Of a stretch of 21,935 bases of DNA, positions 1-8,406 are shown in pieces. The notes under the pieces were generated by a model. The model had not been told where the DNA came from, searched no databases, and saw only the letters and a program-made list of their open reading frames with translations. Source of the stretch: a bacterium (lineage in GTDB: Bacteria > CAIJMQ01 > JAADFP01). The position numbers and the translations under genes are program-made. The first letter of the stretch is position 1. Each line of letters starts with the position of its first letter. The stretch spans positions 1 to 21,935 of the forward strand of contig JALUVB010000297.1 of NCBI GenBank assembly GCA_027021085.1, in the 5' to 3' direction.

Positions 1-1735
1 AATACATGGCAATATCAGCATTTCTCACCAGGGTCTCGGCATCCTTGCCGTCCTCGGGGTAAATAGCAATGCCAATGCTGGTGGTGATGCGCAGTTTACG
101 GTTATCTATTTCAAAAGGCTTTCGGATACCAGAAAGAATCTTTGCGGCAATTTTCTCCACATCTTTCACCCGGGAGATTTCCGGTAACAACAGGACAAAC
201 TCATCGCCTCCCATGCGGGAAACAGTATCGCTTTTACGCAAGATATCTGTCAGCCTCTTCCCTACGCTTTGCAGGAGGTAATCTCCCACACTATGTCCAA
301 GCGTATCGTTAATATCCTTAAAATGGTCCAGGTCAAGCAGCATAACGGCAAATATTCGCTGGTGACGCTCTGCCCGGCTTATCTCCAGGAGAAGACGATT
401 ATTAAAGAGCATGCGGTTGGGCAACCCTGTCAAGTGGTCATGGTAAGCCAATCTTCTCACTGTTTCCTCCGCCCGCTTGCGCTCGGTAATATCCAGGGTT
501 ACCTCCACCACCCCTTCCACTTCCCCTTTTGTATTTCTCACCGGGTATCCCCGCACAAGCCATATCCTTCCGTCAGGAGTACTCACCTCTCCCTCACGGA
601 ACTCACCGGAGTCCCGCGCTTCTGCCACGGGACAAATAACGCATGGCACATTCCGGTGATACCATATCTCATAACAGTAACGTCCTATCAGCTGTTGAGG
701 CTGTTGGTTGACCGACTCGCCTGCTGCCTTATTTGCCCAGATTACCCTATGCTCCAAATCCTGGAATGTAACCAGCTCGCTCATATTGTCAAGTACCAGG
801 GCTTTTTCCTGCTCGGCTCTCCTGAGTTTTTCTTCTATCTGTTTATGAGCGGTAATATCCCTTATGGAAGAGATAAAGGCTGTTGGTTCTCCCTTACTAT
901 CTCTGAGCAAGGAGATGCTTAATTCACCTACAAACTTGCTCCCGTCTTTTTTTAATAATTCATACTCCCTGCCGGTTACAAACCCCTTTTTCAGTGTCTC
1001 TCTAAAGGTTTTTTCTGCCTCCTTACGAACTTCAGGGGAGATAAATTCAAATATACTCCGTTCCATTAATTCTTCCTCTTTTTTATAACCATAGAGCCTC
1101 AAGGCATGCCGGGATATGTAAGTAATTCTTTCTTTTAAGTCAGTCACTATCACTGCATCCGGTAAATTCTTGATTAAACTCTCGTACAACTCCACGCTTT
1201 CTCTCAGTGCTTCTTCCGTCCGGATGCGGGAACAGAGATGCCCTAACATGGAGGCATAGAAACCAAGAAGTTCACACTCCGGTTCTGTAATGGGATGTTT
1301 GTCAAGCAGGTTATCGGTAATCAGGTAACCGATTATTTCTTCCCCGCGCCCCATCGCTGCACATGCCCAGGTTCCCTGCCCCACAATTTTCCCCTCGTGG
1401 TTGTAGAGATTACCTTCCCGACAAATGACACCGGGGACCCTAAGATTTAGTATTTTCTCTGCCGTATCGGGTTTGTTGACAAAAACCTTTTTCCCTCTTT
1501 CATCCCGGATACTGCCCCTTTCATCTGTACCAAAGGAACCAACAATCTTCTGAGGGTCTTCCTGGCTCCTGAACCATATGGACAGGCGGTCAAAGCCCAA
1601 CCTATCCCGGCCCAATTCAACCGCCCGCCGGCACAAATCATCTAGAGAGCCCATGCTGGTAAGCTCATTGTTTACCTGGAGTAAAAGCACCAGCTGTCGG
1701 CGAGAATCCAGTGCAACCTCTTTATTCGCTTTCAA
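1..1735 (-). CDS. GAF-PAS-PAS-GGDEF diguanylate cyclase (C-terminus cut by window edge)
   Basis: Sensor protein expected to make cyclic-di-GMP. I translated the reverse strand by hand: the frame is open from the window edge to a stop just upstream of 1735, giving about 578 visible residues. Order: short helical lead, GAF-like domain (about 20-165), PAS (about 178-295, ending in an IRDIT-type linker), a second PAS (about 308-415, with CYEIWYHR and a CPV cysteine motif), then GGDEF (from about 425) with YHDHLTGLPNR and an intact MGGDEF signature, so catalysis is likely. The C-terminal end of GGDEF, and any EAL domain after it, lie beyond position 1. The start is probably TTG at 1735, preceded by AAGGAG about 12 nt upstream; a stop lies a few codons further up. 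The N-terminus looks short for such proteins, so it may have lost an upstream part. No transmembrane segment was seen, so it is probably cytosolic. Confidence 0.85.
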   Translation of the reverse strand, partial: MKANKEVALDSRRQLVLLLQVNNELTSMGSLDDLCRRAVELGRDRLGFDRLSIWFRSQEDPQKIVGSFGTDERGSIRDERGKKVFVNKPDTAEKILNLRVPGVICREGNLYNHEGKIVGQGTWACAAMGRGEEIIGYLITDNLLDKHPITEPECELLGFYASMLGHLCSRIRTEEALRESVELYESLIKNLPDAVIVTDLKERITYISRHALRLYGYKKEEELMERSIFEFISPEVRKEAEKTFRETLKKGFVTGREYELLKKDGSKFVGELSISLLRDSKGEPTAFISSIRDITAHKQIEEKLRRAEQEKALVLDNMSELVTFQDLEHRVIWANKAAGESVNQQPQQLIGRYCYEIWYHRNVPCVICPVAEARDSGEFREGEVSTPDGRIWLVRGYPVRNTKGEVEGVVEVTLDITERKRAEETVRRLAYHDHLTGLPNRMLFNNRLLLEISRAERHQRIFAVMLLDLDHFKDINDTLGHSVGDYLLQSVGKRLTDILRKSDTVSRMGGDEFVLLLPEISRVKDVEKIAAKILSGIRKPFEIDNRKLRITTSIGIAIYPEDGKDAETLVRNADIAMY

Positions 1736-1893
1736 TGTTTTCTCTAACTCCTTATTTCTCTTTTATAGTCTAACCGATTATTTCCCTTTGTTTTATTTCT
1801 ATATCTCATATCATAGCATAGTTAACCTATAGTATAATTTAACACTTTTAAGCCTGTCAATGCAAGGAAATAGCAGATTTTTCAGCTTCTCTA

Positions 1894-1920
1894 ATTCCTC
1901 TCTTCCGCAGAGGCAGGAAT
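1894..1920. other. Small hairpin upstream of the diguanylate cyclase gene
   Basis: Arms ATTCCT and AGGAAT enclose a second stem of CTCT and AGAG with loop TCCGC and a two-base bulge. It lies about 160 nt upstream of the TTG start at 1735 on the minus strand. No clear T-run follows in either direction, so I do not call it a terminator. Its function is unknown. Confidence 0.4.
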
Positions 1921-1938
1921 CTCTCTCCTTTACTATTC

Positions 1939-1962
1939 TATTTACACCCTGGAGGGGTAAGT
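1939..1962. repeat. TTTACACCC hairpin element, copy 1
   Basis: A near-palindromic 24-mer with TTACACC on the left and GGGGTAA on the right. It matches 21 of 24 positions of the sequence at 8581-8604, where the palindrome is perfect. Both copies lie in non-coding DNA, so this is probably a small dispersed element or a shared binding site. It is directly followed by the heptad repeat region. Confidence 0.5.
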
Positions 1963-1974
1963 AGAGCTCCCTTC

Positions 1975-2030
1975 GGTCTAAAGTCTATGGTCTTCGGTCT
2001 AAGAGTTGTGAGTTATGAGTTGTTAGTTCC
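1975..2030. repeat. Degenerate heptad array A1, eight 7-bp units
   Basis: Reads as uninterrupted 7-mers: GGTCTAA, AGTCTAT, GGTCTTC, GGTCTAA, GAGTTGT, GAGTTAT, GAGTTGT, TAGTTCC. The unit sequence drifts from a GTCTA type to a GAGTT type while the 7-bp spacing is kept. Confidence 0.8.
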
Positions 2031-2077
2031 CTGTCCCGGCGCCTGTCGGGGCACCTGTGCCCCCGCCTGTATTCTGT
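2030..2077. repeat. 12-bp periodic GC-rich tract, four units
   Basis: CCTGT recurs at 2030, 2042, 2054 and 2066, exactly 12 bp apart, with GC-rich spacers (CCCGGCG, CGGGGCA, GCCCCCG) and an AT-richer last one. It sits between two heptad arrays and contrasts sharply with the local base composition. Confidence 0.7.
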
Positions 2078-2113
2078 ATCTTCCCTCACTACTTTCTTGC
2101 ATCTTCCCTTTCT

Positions 2114-2148
2114 CAGTCTACAGTCTAAAGTCTATGGTCTATAGTCTA
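2114..2148. repeat. Degenerate heptad array A2, five 7-bp units
   Basis: Consecutive units CAGTCTA, CAGTCTA, AAGTCTA, TGGTCTA, TAGTCTA share the core GTCTA with the first units of array A1. Confidence 0.8.
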
Positions 2149-2160
2149 AAATGTTCCCCT

Positions 2161-2195
2161 CGCTACCCGCTACTCACTACTCGCTACTTGCTATA
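2161..2195. repeat. Degenerate heptad array A3, overlapping the stop codon of the EAL gene
   Basis: Consecutive units CGCTACC, CGCTACT, CACTACT, CGCTACT, TGCTATA. The last unit contains the minus-strand stop codon (2191-2193) of the upstream gene, so the array begins exactly at the end of coding sequence. A 19-nt stretch (2163-2181) is repeated exactly at 10721-10739. Confidence 0.8.
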
Positions 2196-4170
2196 AACTT
2201 TCCTGTTTCTTCAGGAATTTCACAACATCTCTTTCCGGGAGGGGAGGGGTATAAAAATATCCCTGCACCACATCGCATTTCAGAAGGCGCAATATCTTCA
2301 ACTGCTCTTCCTTCTCCACCCCTTCGGCAACGGTTTTTAAACCTAAGGCATGCGCCATTAAGATTATTGCACTTACAATGGAAACATCATCCGGATTATC
2401 AGAGATCCCCCTTATAAAAGTAATATCAATCTTCAAATTATCCACCGGAAGCTTTTTCAGGTAGGCTAAGGAGGAATACCCTGTGCCAAAATCGTCCAGT
2501 GAGATTAATATTCCCCGCTCTTTAAGCTGGCTGAGCAAGTCCCTGGTTAAATCAAGATTGTCCATCAAGGCACTTTCTGTTATTTCCACGCCCAAAAAAC
2601 TCTTCTCAAGCTTACATTCCTCTACCTTTCTCCTGAGTACTTCATAAAACCCCTCCCTTTTAAACTGCACAGGAGACACATTTACAAATATCGGGACATT
2701 TAAGAAACCTTCCTTCCTCCACTGGCAGATTTTCCTGCACACTTCCCCAATTATCCACTCCCCTACTTCCCATATCATGCCCGTTTCTTCCAGTATGGGG
2801 ATAAACTCTACAGGTGATACTATTCCCCTCTTTTTGCTCTTCCAGCGCAGGAGAGCCTCCATTCCTTTAACCTTACCCGTCTCTATCTCAAAGTAAGGCT
2901 GGTAATAGAGAATAAATTCCTTTTTGCTTAGTGCATGAGAGAGTGCAGAATAAAGAGAAAGAAATTTTGCCGCAGTATTCCCCATTTCTCCGGTAAAGAA
3001 CTGAAAGTTATTTCCCCCCTCTTCTTTCACCCTGTTCACAGTTACACGGGCATTTCTTAATAGTGTATCCGGGTCAGCCCCATCGTAGGGGTACAAGCTC
3101 ACTCCTATGCTTAAATTTATTTTTACTTCTTTTCCTTTTATTTTTAGGGGAAGGGAAAAACTCTCCTGCAGTTTGTTTAAGATATTGGCTACTTTCTGCT
3201 CCCTGCGTATATTGGGAATAGCCAAGGCAAACTCGTCACTTACCAGCCTCCCCAGGATAAACTTCTTGTCGGAAATATCCGAGAGCCTTTTCGCAACTCC
3301 TCTCAAAACCTCGTCCCCAAAAACAAAACCATAGGCTTCGTTCAACCTTTCCATCTTATCCACATCCACCAGCATCACCGCCACTAACTTGTTGTTTTTC
3401 CTGGCAATCTCTATGCTGTTCTCCAAATCTTTCATGAAGAGTTCCCTGTTGGGAAGACCGGTAAGTACATCGTAGCTGGTAAGATAGGTTACTTTTTCTT
3501 CCAGGAGTTTTGCTTTAGTTATATCTTTTCCTACTGAAATAAAGTGGGTTATATCTCCTTTCTCATCTTTAACCGGGGTTATGGATTCTTCCAGGTAGAA
3601 CAACTCCCCCTTCCTGTTTCTATCGGCAAATACCCCGCGGTAAGCTTTCCCTGAGAGAAGAGTTGACCAGAGATTATCGTAAAAATTACTCTCATGCCTG
3701 TCCGACTTCCAGACAGAAGGAGTTTTACCAATAAGTTCTTTCCTTTTATAACCGGTTATTTCTTCTACTTTCTTATTTACAAATTCTATCCTTCCCCTTT
3801 TATCCGTAATAACTATCCAGTCTGATGACTGCTCTACTGCATGCAGAAATTTCCTTAGCTCTTCCTCAGCCTTTTTTCGTTCGCTTATATCCCACACACA
3901 TATTATTACCCGTTCTACCTGGGAAAAATAGCAGAAATGAATCTCCAAGAATTTATCTTTTATCTTCAACTCTTTTACTACTTTCTTTTTCTCCTTTAAA
4001 GTATCCTTGACTTCTGCCAGTTTTTTAAGAATCGGATGGGACTCCTCACTAAGAAGCCGGGGGTAGCTCTTCCTGGCAGCAGGATTGAGGTAGGTAATCT
4101 TTCCCTCAAGCGTAGCTTCAATTACCGGTTCAGGATTCAACTCCGAGAAAAAGTAAAAATCCTTCTGCAA
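2191..4170 (-). CDS. PAS-PAS-GGDEF(degenerate)-EAL cyclic-di-GMP phosphodiesterase
   Basis: Predicted to hydrolyse c-di-GMP to pGpG through its EAL domain. Order over 659 residues: PAS (1-105), PAS (105-230), GGDEF fold (232-395), EAL (405-655). In the GGDEF domain the signature reads LVSDEF, so the GG needed for cyclase activity is missing; it probably serves as a regulatory domain. The EAL domain keeps the MEALLRW, NVSPVQF, EITESALM, DDFGTGYSSL, AEGVE and VVQGYFY motifs, so it should be active. The start is TTG at 4170, four nucleotides after the stop of the upstream gene; a GAGGAAGGA ribosome site overlaps that stop, which implies translational coupling with the HD-GYP gene. No transmembrane segment was seen. 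The stop lies inside heptad array A3. Confidence 0.9.
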   Translation of the reverse strand: MQKDFYFFSELNPEPVIEATLEGKITYLNPAARKSYPRLLSEESHPILKKLAEVKDTLKEKKKVVKELKIKDKFLEIHFCYFSQVERVIICVWDISERKKAEEELRKFLHAVEQSSDWIVITDKRGRIEFVNKKVEEITGYKRKELIGKTPSVWKSDRHESNFYDNLWSTLLSGKAYRGVFADRNRKGELFYLEESITPVKDEKGDITHFISVGKDITKAKLLEEKVTYLTSYDVLTGLPNRELFMKDLENSIEIARKNNKLVAVMLVDVDKMERLNEAYGFVFGDEVLRGVAKRLSDISDKKFILGRLVSDEFALAIPNIRREQKVANILNKLQESFSLPLKIKGKEVKINLSIGVSLYPYDGADPDTLLRNARVTVNRVKEEGGNNFQFFTGEMGNTAAKFLSLYSALSHALSKKEFILYYQPYFEIETGKVKGMEALLRWKSKKRGIVSPVEFIPILEETGMIWEVGEWIIGEVCRKICQWRKEGFLNVPIFVNVSPVQFKREGFYEVLRRKVEECKLEKSFLGVEITESALMDNLDLTRDLLSQLKERGILISLDDFGTGYSSLAYLKKLPVDNLKIDITFIRGISDNPDDVSIVSAIILMAHALGLKTVAEGVEKEEQLKILRLLKCDVVQGYFYTPPLPERDVVKFLKKQESL

Positions 4171-4174
4171 TTTA

Positions 4175-6376
4175 CTATCCTTCCTCTTTAAACTTGAACC
4201 CCTTTTTCAATACTGCCATACATGCTTCCACTACATCAGAATCATAGAGTTTTTCCTTATTTTGCAAAATTTCTTCCAAGGCTTTATCTATCCCCAGAGC
4301 AGGCCTATAGGGACGGTGGGAACTCATTGCCTCCACTACGTCAGCCACTGCCAGTATTCTCGCCCCCAATAAAATCCTGTCTCCTTTCAAACCCTGCGGA
4401 TAGCCAGAACCATCCATTCTTTCATGGTGCTGGAGAATGATTTCTGCCACGGGCCAGGGAAAATCAATTCTTCTCAGTATTTCGAAGCCTACTTCCGGAT
4501 GTTCTTTAATTATGTCAAACTCAATTTCGTTTAATCTCCCGGGCTTGTTAAGTATTTCAATGGGGACAGCAATCTTTCCGATATCATGCAGCAAACCTGC
4601 TACCTGAAGGCCTTTTATCTCTTCTCCGGGAATCCCCATATTTTTTGCTATGGCACAGGCAAGCTGGGTAACCCGACGCGCATGGTCAGAAGTGTAGGGG
4701 TCTCTTTTTGCAATAGCTACCGATATAGCCTGAGTAATCTCGTATATTATCTTCTGCAACTTTCCCAGTATTTTTTTGATTTCTTCCTCTGTCCGCCTGC
4801 GTTCTTCTTCTGCCTCTATCCCATGCAGAGCCAGGGCAATATCACCGGCAACCTCCTCAAACAAGGATATTTCCTGCTCTTCCTCTATATAACTTTCCGG
4901 TATAGAAGCAGCCAGGAGGCCGTACATCTTGCCCCCATTTTCCAGGCGCATTATCATGGCACTCATTCCGGGATACTTATTTACCAGGGGACAATCCGGA
5001 CAGGTGGAGAGAGGTTTTTTAATTACCATTGCTTCCGGCTTCTTCCATGCTTGTTTAAAACAAGTAGGCAGATTGCCACGTTCTAATTGCTTAATAAAAG
5101 CTTTGAATTTATCCCCCAAACCAGCTTCGGCACTCTCAGTGATATTACCAGCCCCATCTATGAGCACTACCCAGACATGGTAATATCCACGCGTCTCAAC
5201 CAGGTTTTTGCAGATACCTTCAAGCAGCCGGTGCCGGTTCTTTTCCACGCTGATAAGCTGGTTCACCTTGCGGATGGCACGCAGGACAGCATTTAAATGC
5301 TGTATTTTTTCTTCGGATTCTCTCCGTTCAGTAATATCCCGGAAAATCCCCATTAGATACACCTTATCATTTACTTTTATAGGAGCAGAGTTAATATCGG
5401 CAAAAAATACGCTTCCGTCTTTTCTTTTCACCGGAATATCGCGGGAGAAGGTAATTTCCCTTCCTACCTGCCGCTCAAACTGCTCCATTATATAGGACAA
5501 TTCTTCTCGGGGATGGATATCCATAACCTTAAGTTTTTTCAACTCTCCCAGGCTATACCCCAGCATCTGGCAAATCTTTTTGTTACCCAGATATATTGTT
5601 TTATCTTCCGGGTCTGCCAGCAATATCCCATCCACTGCACTCTCAAAAATAGTTTCAAACATCTGCTCTGATTCTTTAAGTGCCTTTTCCGCACGTTCAC
5701 TTTTTTCTTTATCTCGCTTTCTCTCCACCAGGTTGTCTCTTACCATCTGGTAAGTCTTTTTTTCTGCCTCTTTCTTTGTCTTCATATCCGGAGGCAAATA
5801 ACAGGGATTTTCGCATAAATCGCAGTAAACAATAACTTTAGGGTGGGTACGAATTACCTCAAGAAGAATCTCCGGAGAGAATCTCTTTTCGTTGTACTGG
5901 CACATTGCCATGCACCGGCTTTCCGGAACGAAATAATTCAACCGGGACTCATACTCTAATAATTTTTCTGTCCCCGGCAGCCCGCTAAAAACCCGGGTCA
6001 TTTCTCCCGTAACCCTCAGCCCAGTAAAACCATCTTTAATTGCTCGTTTCTCCGCCTGCCTCAACATATCTATCATTCTTCCCGGGGTAAAGTAGCCTTT
6101 CTTCAGATAGGCATCATCCTTGCCCAAAAACTCAAAATGCTTTGAGGCAAGATATTTTTCCATATCTATACCTGCTTTTTTGCATGCCCTGATAATTTCC
6201 TGCTTGCTTCTTTCCTCCACAATATAGATGCACTTCTCTTTCCTCTCCAACCCCACGTTCATGAACGCAGTAATCACAGCCAATTGCTCTTCTTTATTCC
6301 TGTAGATGGAGCAGATATGCTCTCCAGGTCCCAGGCGCCTGAGCTCTCTTTTCAGCTTCTCGGCTGAATTACTCAT
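4175..6376 (-). CDS. MEDS-PAS-GAF-HD-GYP sensor phosphodiesterase
   Basis: A 733-residue cytosolic sensor predicted to degrade c-di-GMP. N-terminal MEDS domain (about 15-195; the methanogen/methylotroph DcmR-type sensor) starts with LGPGEHICSIY and ends with MAMCQYNEKRF plus a cysteine-rich tail (CDLCENPCYLPPD). A charged coiled coil (205-235), a PAS domain (237-360) and a GAF domain (375-535, containing STCPDCPL) follow. The C-terminal HD-GYP domain (550-725) has LLHDIGK and the full HHERMDGSGYP signature, so it should be catalytic. MEDS domains are thought to sense small organic ligands; the ligand here is unknown. The ATG at 6376 has only a weak ribosome site. A 126-nt gap separates it from the upstream HD-GYP gene, whose C-terminal domain it closely resembles (tandem duplicates). 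The EAL gene follows after 4 nt. Confidence 0.92.
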   Translation of the reverse strand: MSNSAEKLKRELRRLGPGEHICSIYRNKEEQLAVITAFMNVGLERKEKCIYIVEERSKQEIIRACKKAGIDMEKYLASKHFEFLGKDDAYLKKGYFTPGRMIDMLRQAEKRAIKDGFTGLRVTGEMTRVFSGLPGTEKLLEYESRLNYFVPESRCMAMCQYNEKRFSPEILLEVIRTHPKVIVYCDLCENPCYLPPDMKTKKEAEKKTYQMVRDNLVERKRDKEKSERAEKALKESEQMFETIFESAVDGILLADPEDKTIYLGNKKICQMLGYSLGELKKLKVMDIHPREELSYIMEQFERQVGREITFSRDIPVKRKDGSVFFADINSAPIKVNDKVYLMGIFRDITERRESEEKIQHLNAVLRAIRKVNQLISVEKNRHRLLEGICKNLVETRGYYHVWVVLIDGAGNITESAEAGLGDKFKAFIKQLERGNLPTCFKQAWKKPEAMVIKKPLSTCPDCPLVNKYPGMSAMIMRLENGGKMYGLLAASIPESYIEEEQEISLFEEVAGDIALALHGIEAEEERRRTEEEIKKILGKLQKIIYEITQAISVAIAKRDPYTSDHARRVTQLACAIAKNMGIPGEEIKGLQVAGLLHDIGKIAVPIEILNKPGRLNEIEFDIIKEHPEVGFEILRRIDFPWPVAEIILQHHERMDGSGYPQGLKGDRILLGARILAVADVVEAMSSHRPYRPALGIDKALEEILQNKEKLYDSDVVEACMAVLKKGFKFKEEG

Positions 6377-6502
6377 ATTCTATCTTCGTCTTGCATTGAA
6401 ACAACCGCCATGCTCGCTTAAACTCAGCAAAATCTACTCACTCCTTCCATTCTACATCTTTCTCCCCTATTAGCAAACTAAAGAGAACAACTTACTTATT
6501 CT

Positions 6503-8356
6503 TTACCTTATTTCTCCCGCAAACTGAAATCCTTTTTCAAATATTGCAATGCACGCTTCCACTACCTCAGGGTCGTACAGCTTTCCCTTATTCTGCGAAA
6601 TTTCCTCCAGGGCCTTATCTATCCCCAGGGCTGCCCGATAGGGACGGTGGGAACTCATTGCCTCCACCACGTCAGCCACTGCCACAATCCTGGCCTCAAA
6701 GGTAATCTTGTATCCCTTTAAGCCTTCCGGATAACCCGAGCCATTTATTCGTTCATGATGCTGGAGAACAATTTCCCCTACCGGCCAGGGAAACTCTATT
6801 CCCTTTACTATCCCGTATCCCAGCTGGGGATGCACCTTTATCAGGGCAAATTCTGTTTCCGTTAACTTCGTGGGTTTATTCAAAATTTCTGCCGGGACTG
6901 AGATCTTCCCTACATCATGAATACTGGCGCCTAAGCGAAGCCCTTCTATTTTATCCGACATCACCCCAATTTCCCTGGCAATAGCCGAGGCAAGAACGGA
7001 AACTTTTCTCTGGTGGCCAGCTGTATAGGGGTCTCGTTTTTCTATGGTGGAGGAAATAGCTACGACAGTTTCTTCCAGGACCCTTTTCAGCTTCTCCAGG
7101 TTTTCCCTGGCTTCTTTTTCTGCCCGCCTGCGCGCAGTAATATCCAGGAGTGTACCAACAATCGCAGGGCTTCCCTGATAATCAACCCTCCTTCCCAAAG
7201 CTTCACACTCAATAACCTTATTATCCTTCCTTAGTCCCCGGAACACATAATGCACACCGTCTAACTCCCCCTCCATTCTACGCTTTATCACTTCTTTTAC
7301 CGATCCTCTGTCCTCGGGATAGGTAAGATCAAGGGGACCTTTCTTCCCTACTATTTCTTTCACACTGTAGCCAAAAATTCTTGCCAACGCCGGGTTTACA
7401 TAAAGGAACTTATTCTTTCTAAATATGTAAACCCCCACCAGCGATTCATCCGTCACCATACGGAACTTTCTCTCGCTACCCAGTATTTCTTCTTCCATCT
7501 CCTTCTTTCGGGAAATATCCCTCAGAGTCACCAAGGCAGAAAGATTACCCTGGTAATTGATTCTGTTAGCTACCACCTCTATCCAAAATTCTTTTCCGTC
7601 TTTTTTCCTGACTTTATACTCAGATAAAATACGCTTCTTACTTTTTATAACTGCATTCAAATCTCTTTTTATTTCTTCTCTGTATTCCGGCAGAATAAAA
7701 TCAAAGGCATTCTTTCCTATTCCCTCTTCTATCTCACGGAAGCCAAACATTTTTGCTGCAATCTCGTTTCCGTACAGGACTTTCCCACTGCCTGCAATTA
7801 TCAAAATCCCCTCACCTATTGCTTCTAAAATTAATCTGGCCCTCTCCTCAGACTCTTTCAGAGCCTTCTCCATCCGCTTTCGTTCAGTAATATCCTTGGT
7901 AACATGGACTGTACCAAGAATCTCGCCTTTCTTATTAAATATGGGTGAAGCAGAGACCTCGAGTTCAATTCCTAAGTAAGGCTCGAAAAATTCTTTCGTG
8001 GAGGGTTTTCCTGTTTCCAGCACCTCTTTGTGGGGACAACCAGGAAGAGGCCCGTCTCTCCCGTGGAAAATCCGGTAACAGGTTTTACCCACCAGTTCCT
8101 GGGGCTTCATCTTAAAGAAATCAGCACAGGGTCTATTCACCCTGATAAAGTGATAATCTGTATCATGGATGGAGACCCAGTCGGTAATAGAGTCAAAGGT
8201 AGTCCTCCACTCTTCCGCTGCATGCTTTATAATCTTTTCCTTTTTCTTACGTTCAGATTCTTTCCTTTTTAACTTGGAAACAGACTGGCGGAGCTTTACT
8301 ATTTCATCCATAATCTGATTCTTTGTATTACCCTGCCCTTCTATCTTTTTTATCAT
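6503..8356 (-). CDS. PAS-PAS-PAS-HD-GYP sensor phosphodiesterase
   Basis: A 617-residue protein with a basic coiled coil (about 15-45), three PAS domains (about 50-170, 170-290 and 295-415), a linker helix and an HD-GYP domain (425-610). Expected role: hydrolysis of c-di-GMP under control of the PAS sensors. HD appears as SIHDVGK; the second signature is HHERINGSGYP, with Asn in place of the usual Asp, so activity may be altered. The first PAS carries CYRIFHGR and a GCPH motif, a cysteine arrangement also seen in the diguanylate cyclase downstream. The ATG at 8356 follows a purine-rich AAGGGGG site. It is the first gene of the minus-strand signalling group, and twin ACAAATTTGT palindromes lie 51-84 bp upstream. 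No transmembrane helices are apparent. Confidence 0.9.
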   Translation of the reverse strand: MIKKIEGQGNTKNQIMDEIVKLRQSVSKLKRKESERKKKEKIIKHAAEEWRTTFDSITDWVSIHDTDYHFIRVNRPCADFFKMKPQELVGKTCYRIFHGRDGPLPGCPHKEVLETGKPSTKEFFEPYLGIELEVSASPIFNKKGEILGTVHVTKDITERKRMEKALKESEERARLILEAIGEGILIIAGSGKVLYGNEIAAKMFGFREIEEGIGKNAFDFILPEYREEIKRDLNAVIKSKKRILSEYKVRKKDGKEFWIEVVANRINYQGNLSALVTLRDISRKKEMEEEILGSERKFRMVTDESLVGVYIFRKNKFLYVNPALARIFGYSVKEIVGKKGPLDLTYPEDRGSVKEVIKRRMEGELDGVHYVFRGLRKDNKVIECEALGRRVDYQGSPAIVGTLLDITARRRAEKEARENLEKLKRVLEETVVAISSTIEKRDPYTAGHQRKVSVLASAIAREIGVMSDKIEGLRLGASIHDVGKISVPAEILNKPTKLTETEFALIKVHPQLGYGIVKGIEFPWPVGEIVLQHHERINGSGYPEGLKGYKITFEARIVAVADVVEAMSSHRPYRAALGIDKALEEISQNKGKLYDPEVVEACIAIFEKGFQFAGEIR

Positions 8357-8406
8357 TTAGATAGTTCCCCCTTCCCTGAGATAGAACCGGAGATCTTTCC
8401 CGCGTA

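Larger units (their letters stand above)
1736..2190. other. Intergenic region of 455 nt rich in degenerate tandem repeats
   Basis: No credible gene lies here. From 1736 the sequence is T-rich leader on the plus strand. It then holds a small hairpin (1894-1920), a TTTACACC hairpin element (1939-1962), and from 1975 to the stop codon of the next gene a patchwork of 7-bp and 12-bp tandem repeats, listed separately. A promoter for the diguanylate cyclase gene on the minus strand would have to lie here, but I could not pick one out with confidence. Confidence 0.7.

Noticed and set aside
269-922. Plus-strand 217-residue reading frame
   Set aside because: Lies fully antisense to the PAS and GGDEF domains of the minus-strand diguanylate cyclase, which has clear motifs; a shadow frame.
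1447-1641. Minus-strand 64-residue frame
   Set aside because: Overlaps the GAF domain of the real gene in another frame; no family.
1975-2195. CRISPR array or phage attachment site
   Set aside because: Units are only 7 bp and degenerate, without spacers of CRISPR size, no cas genes, no integrase.
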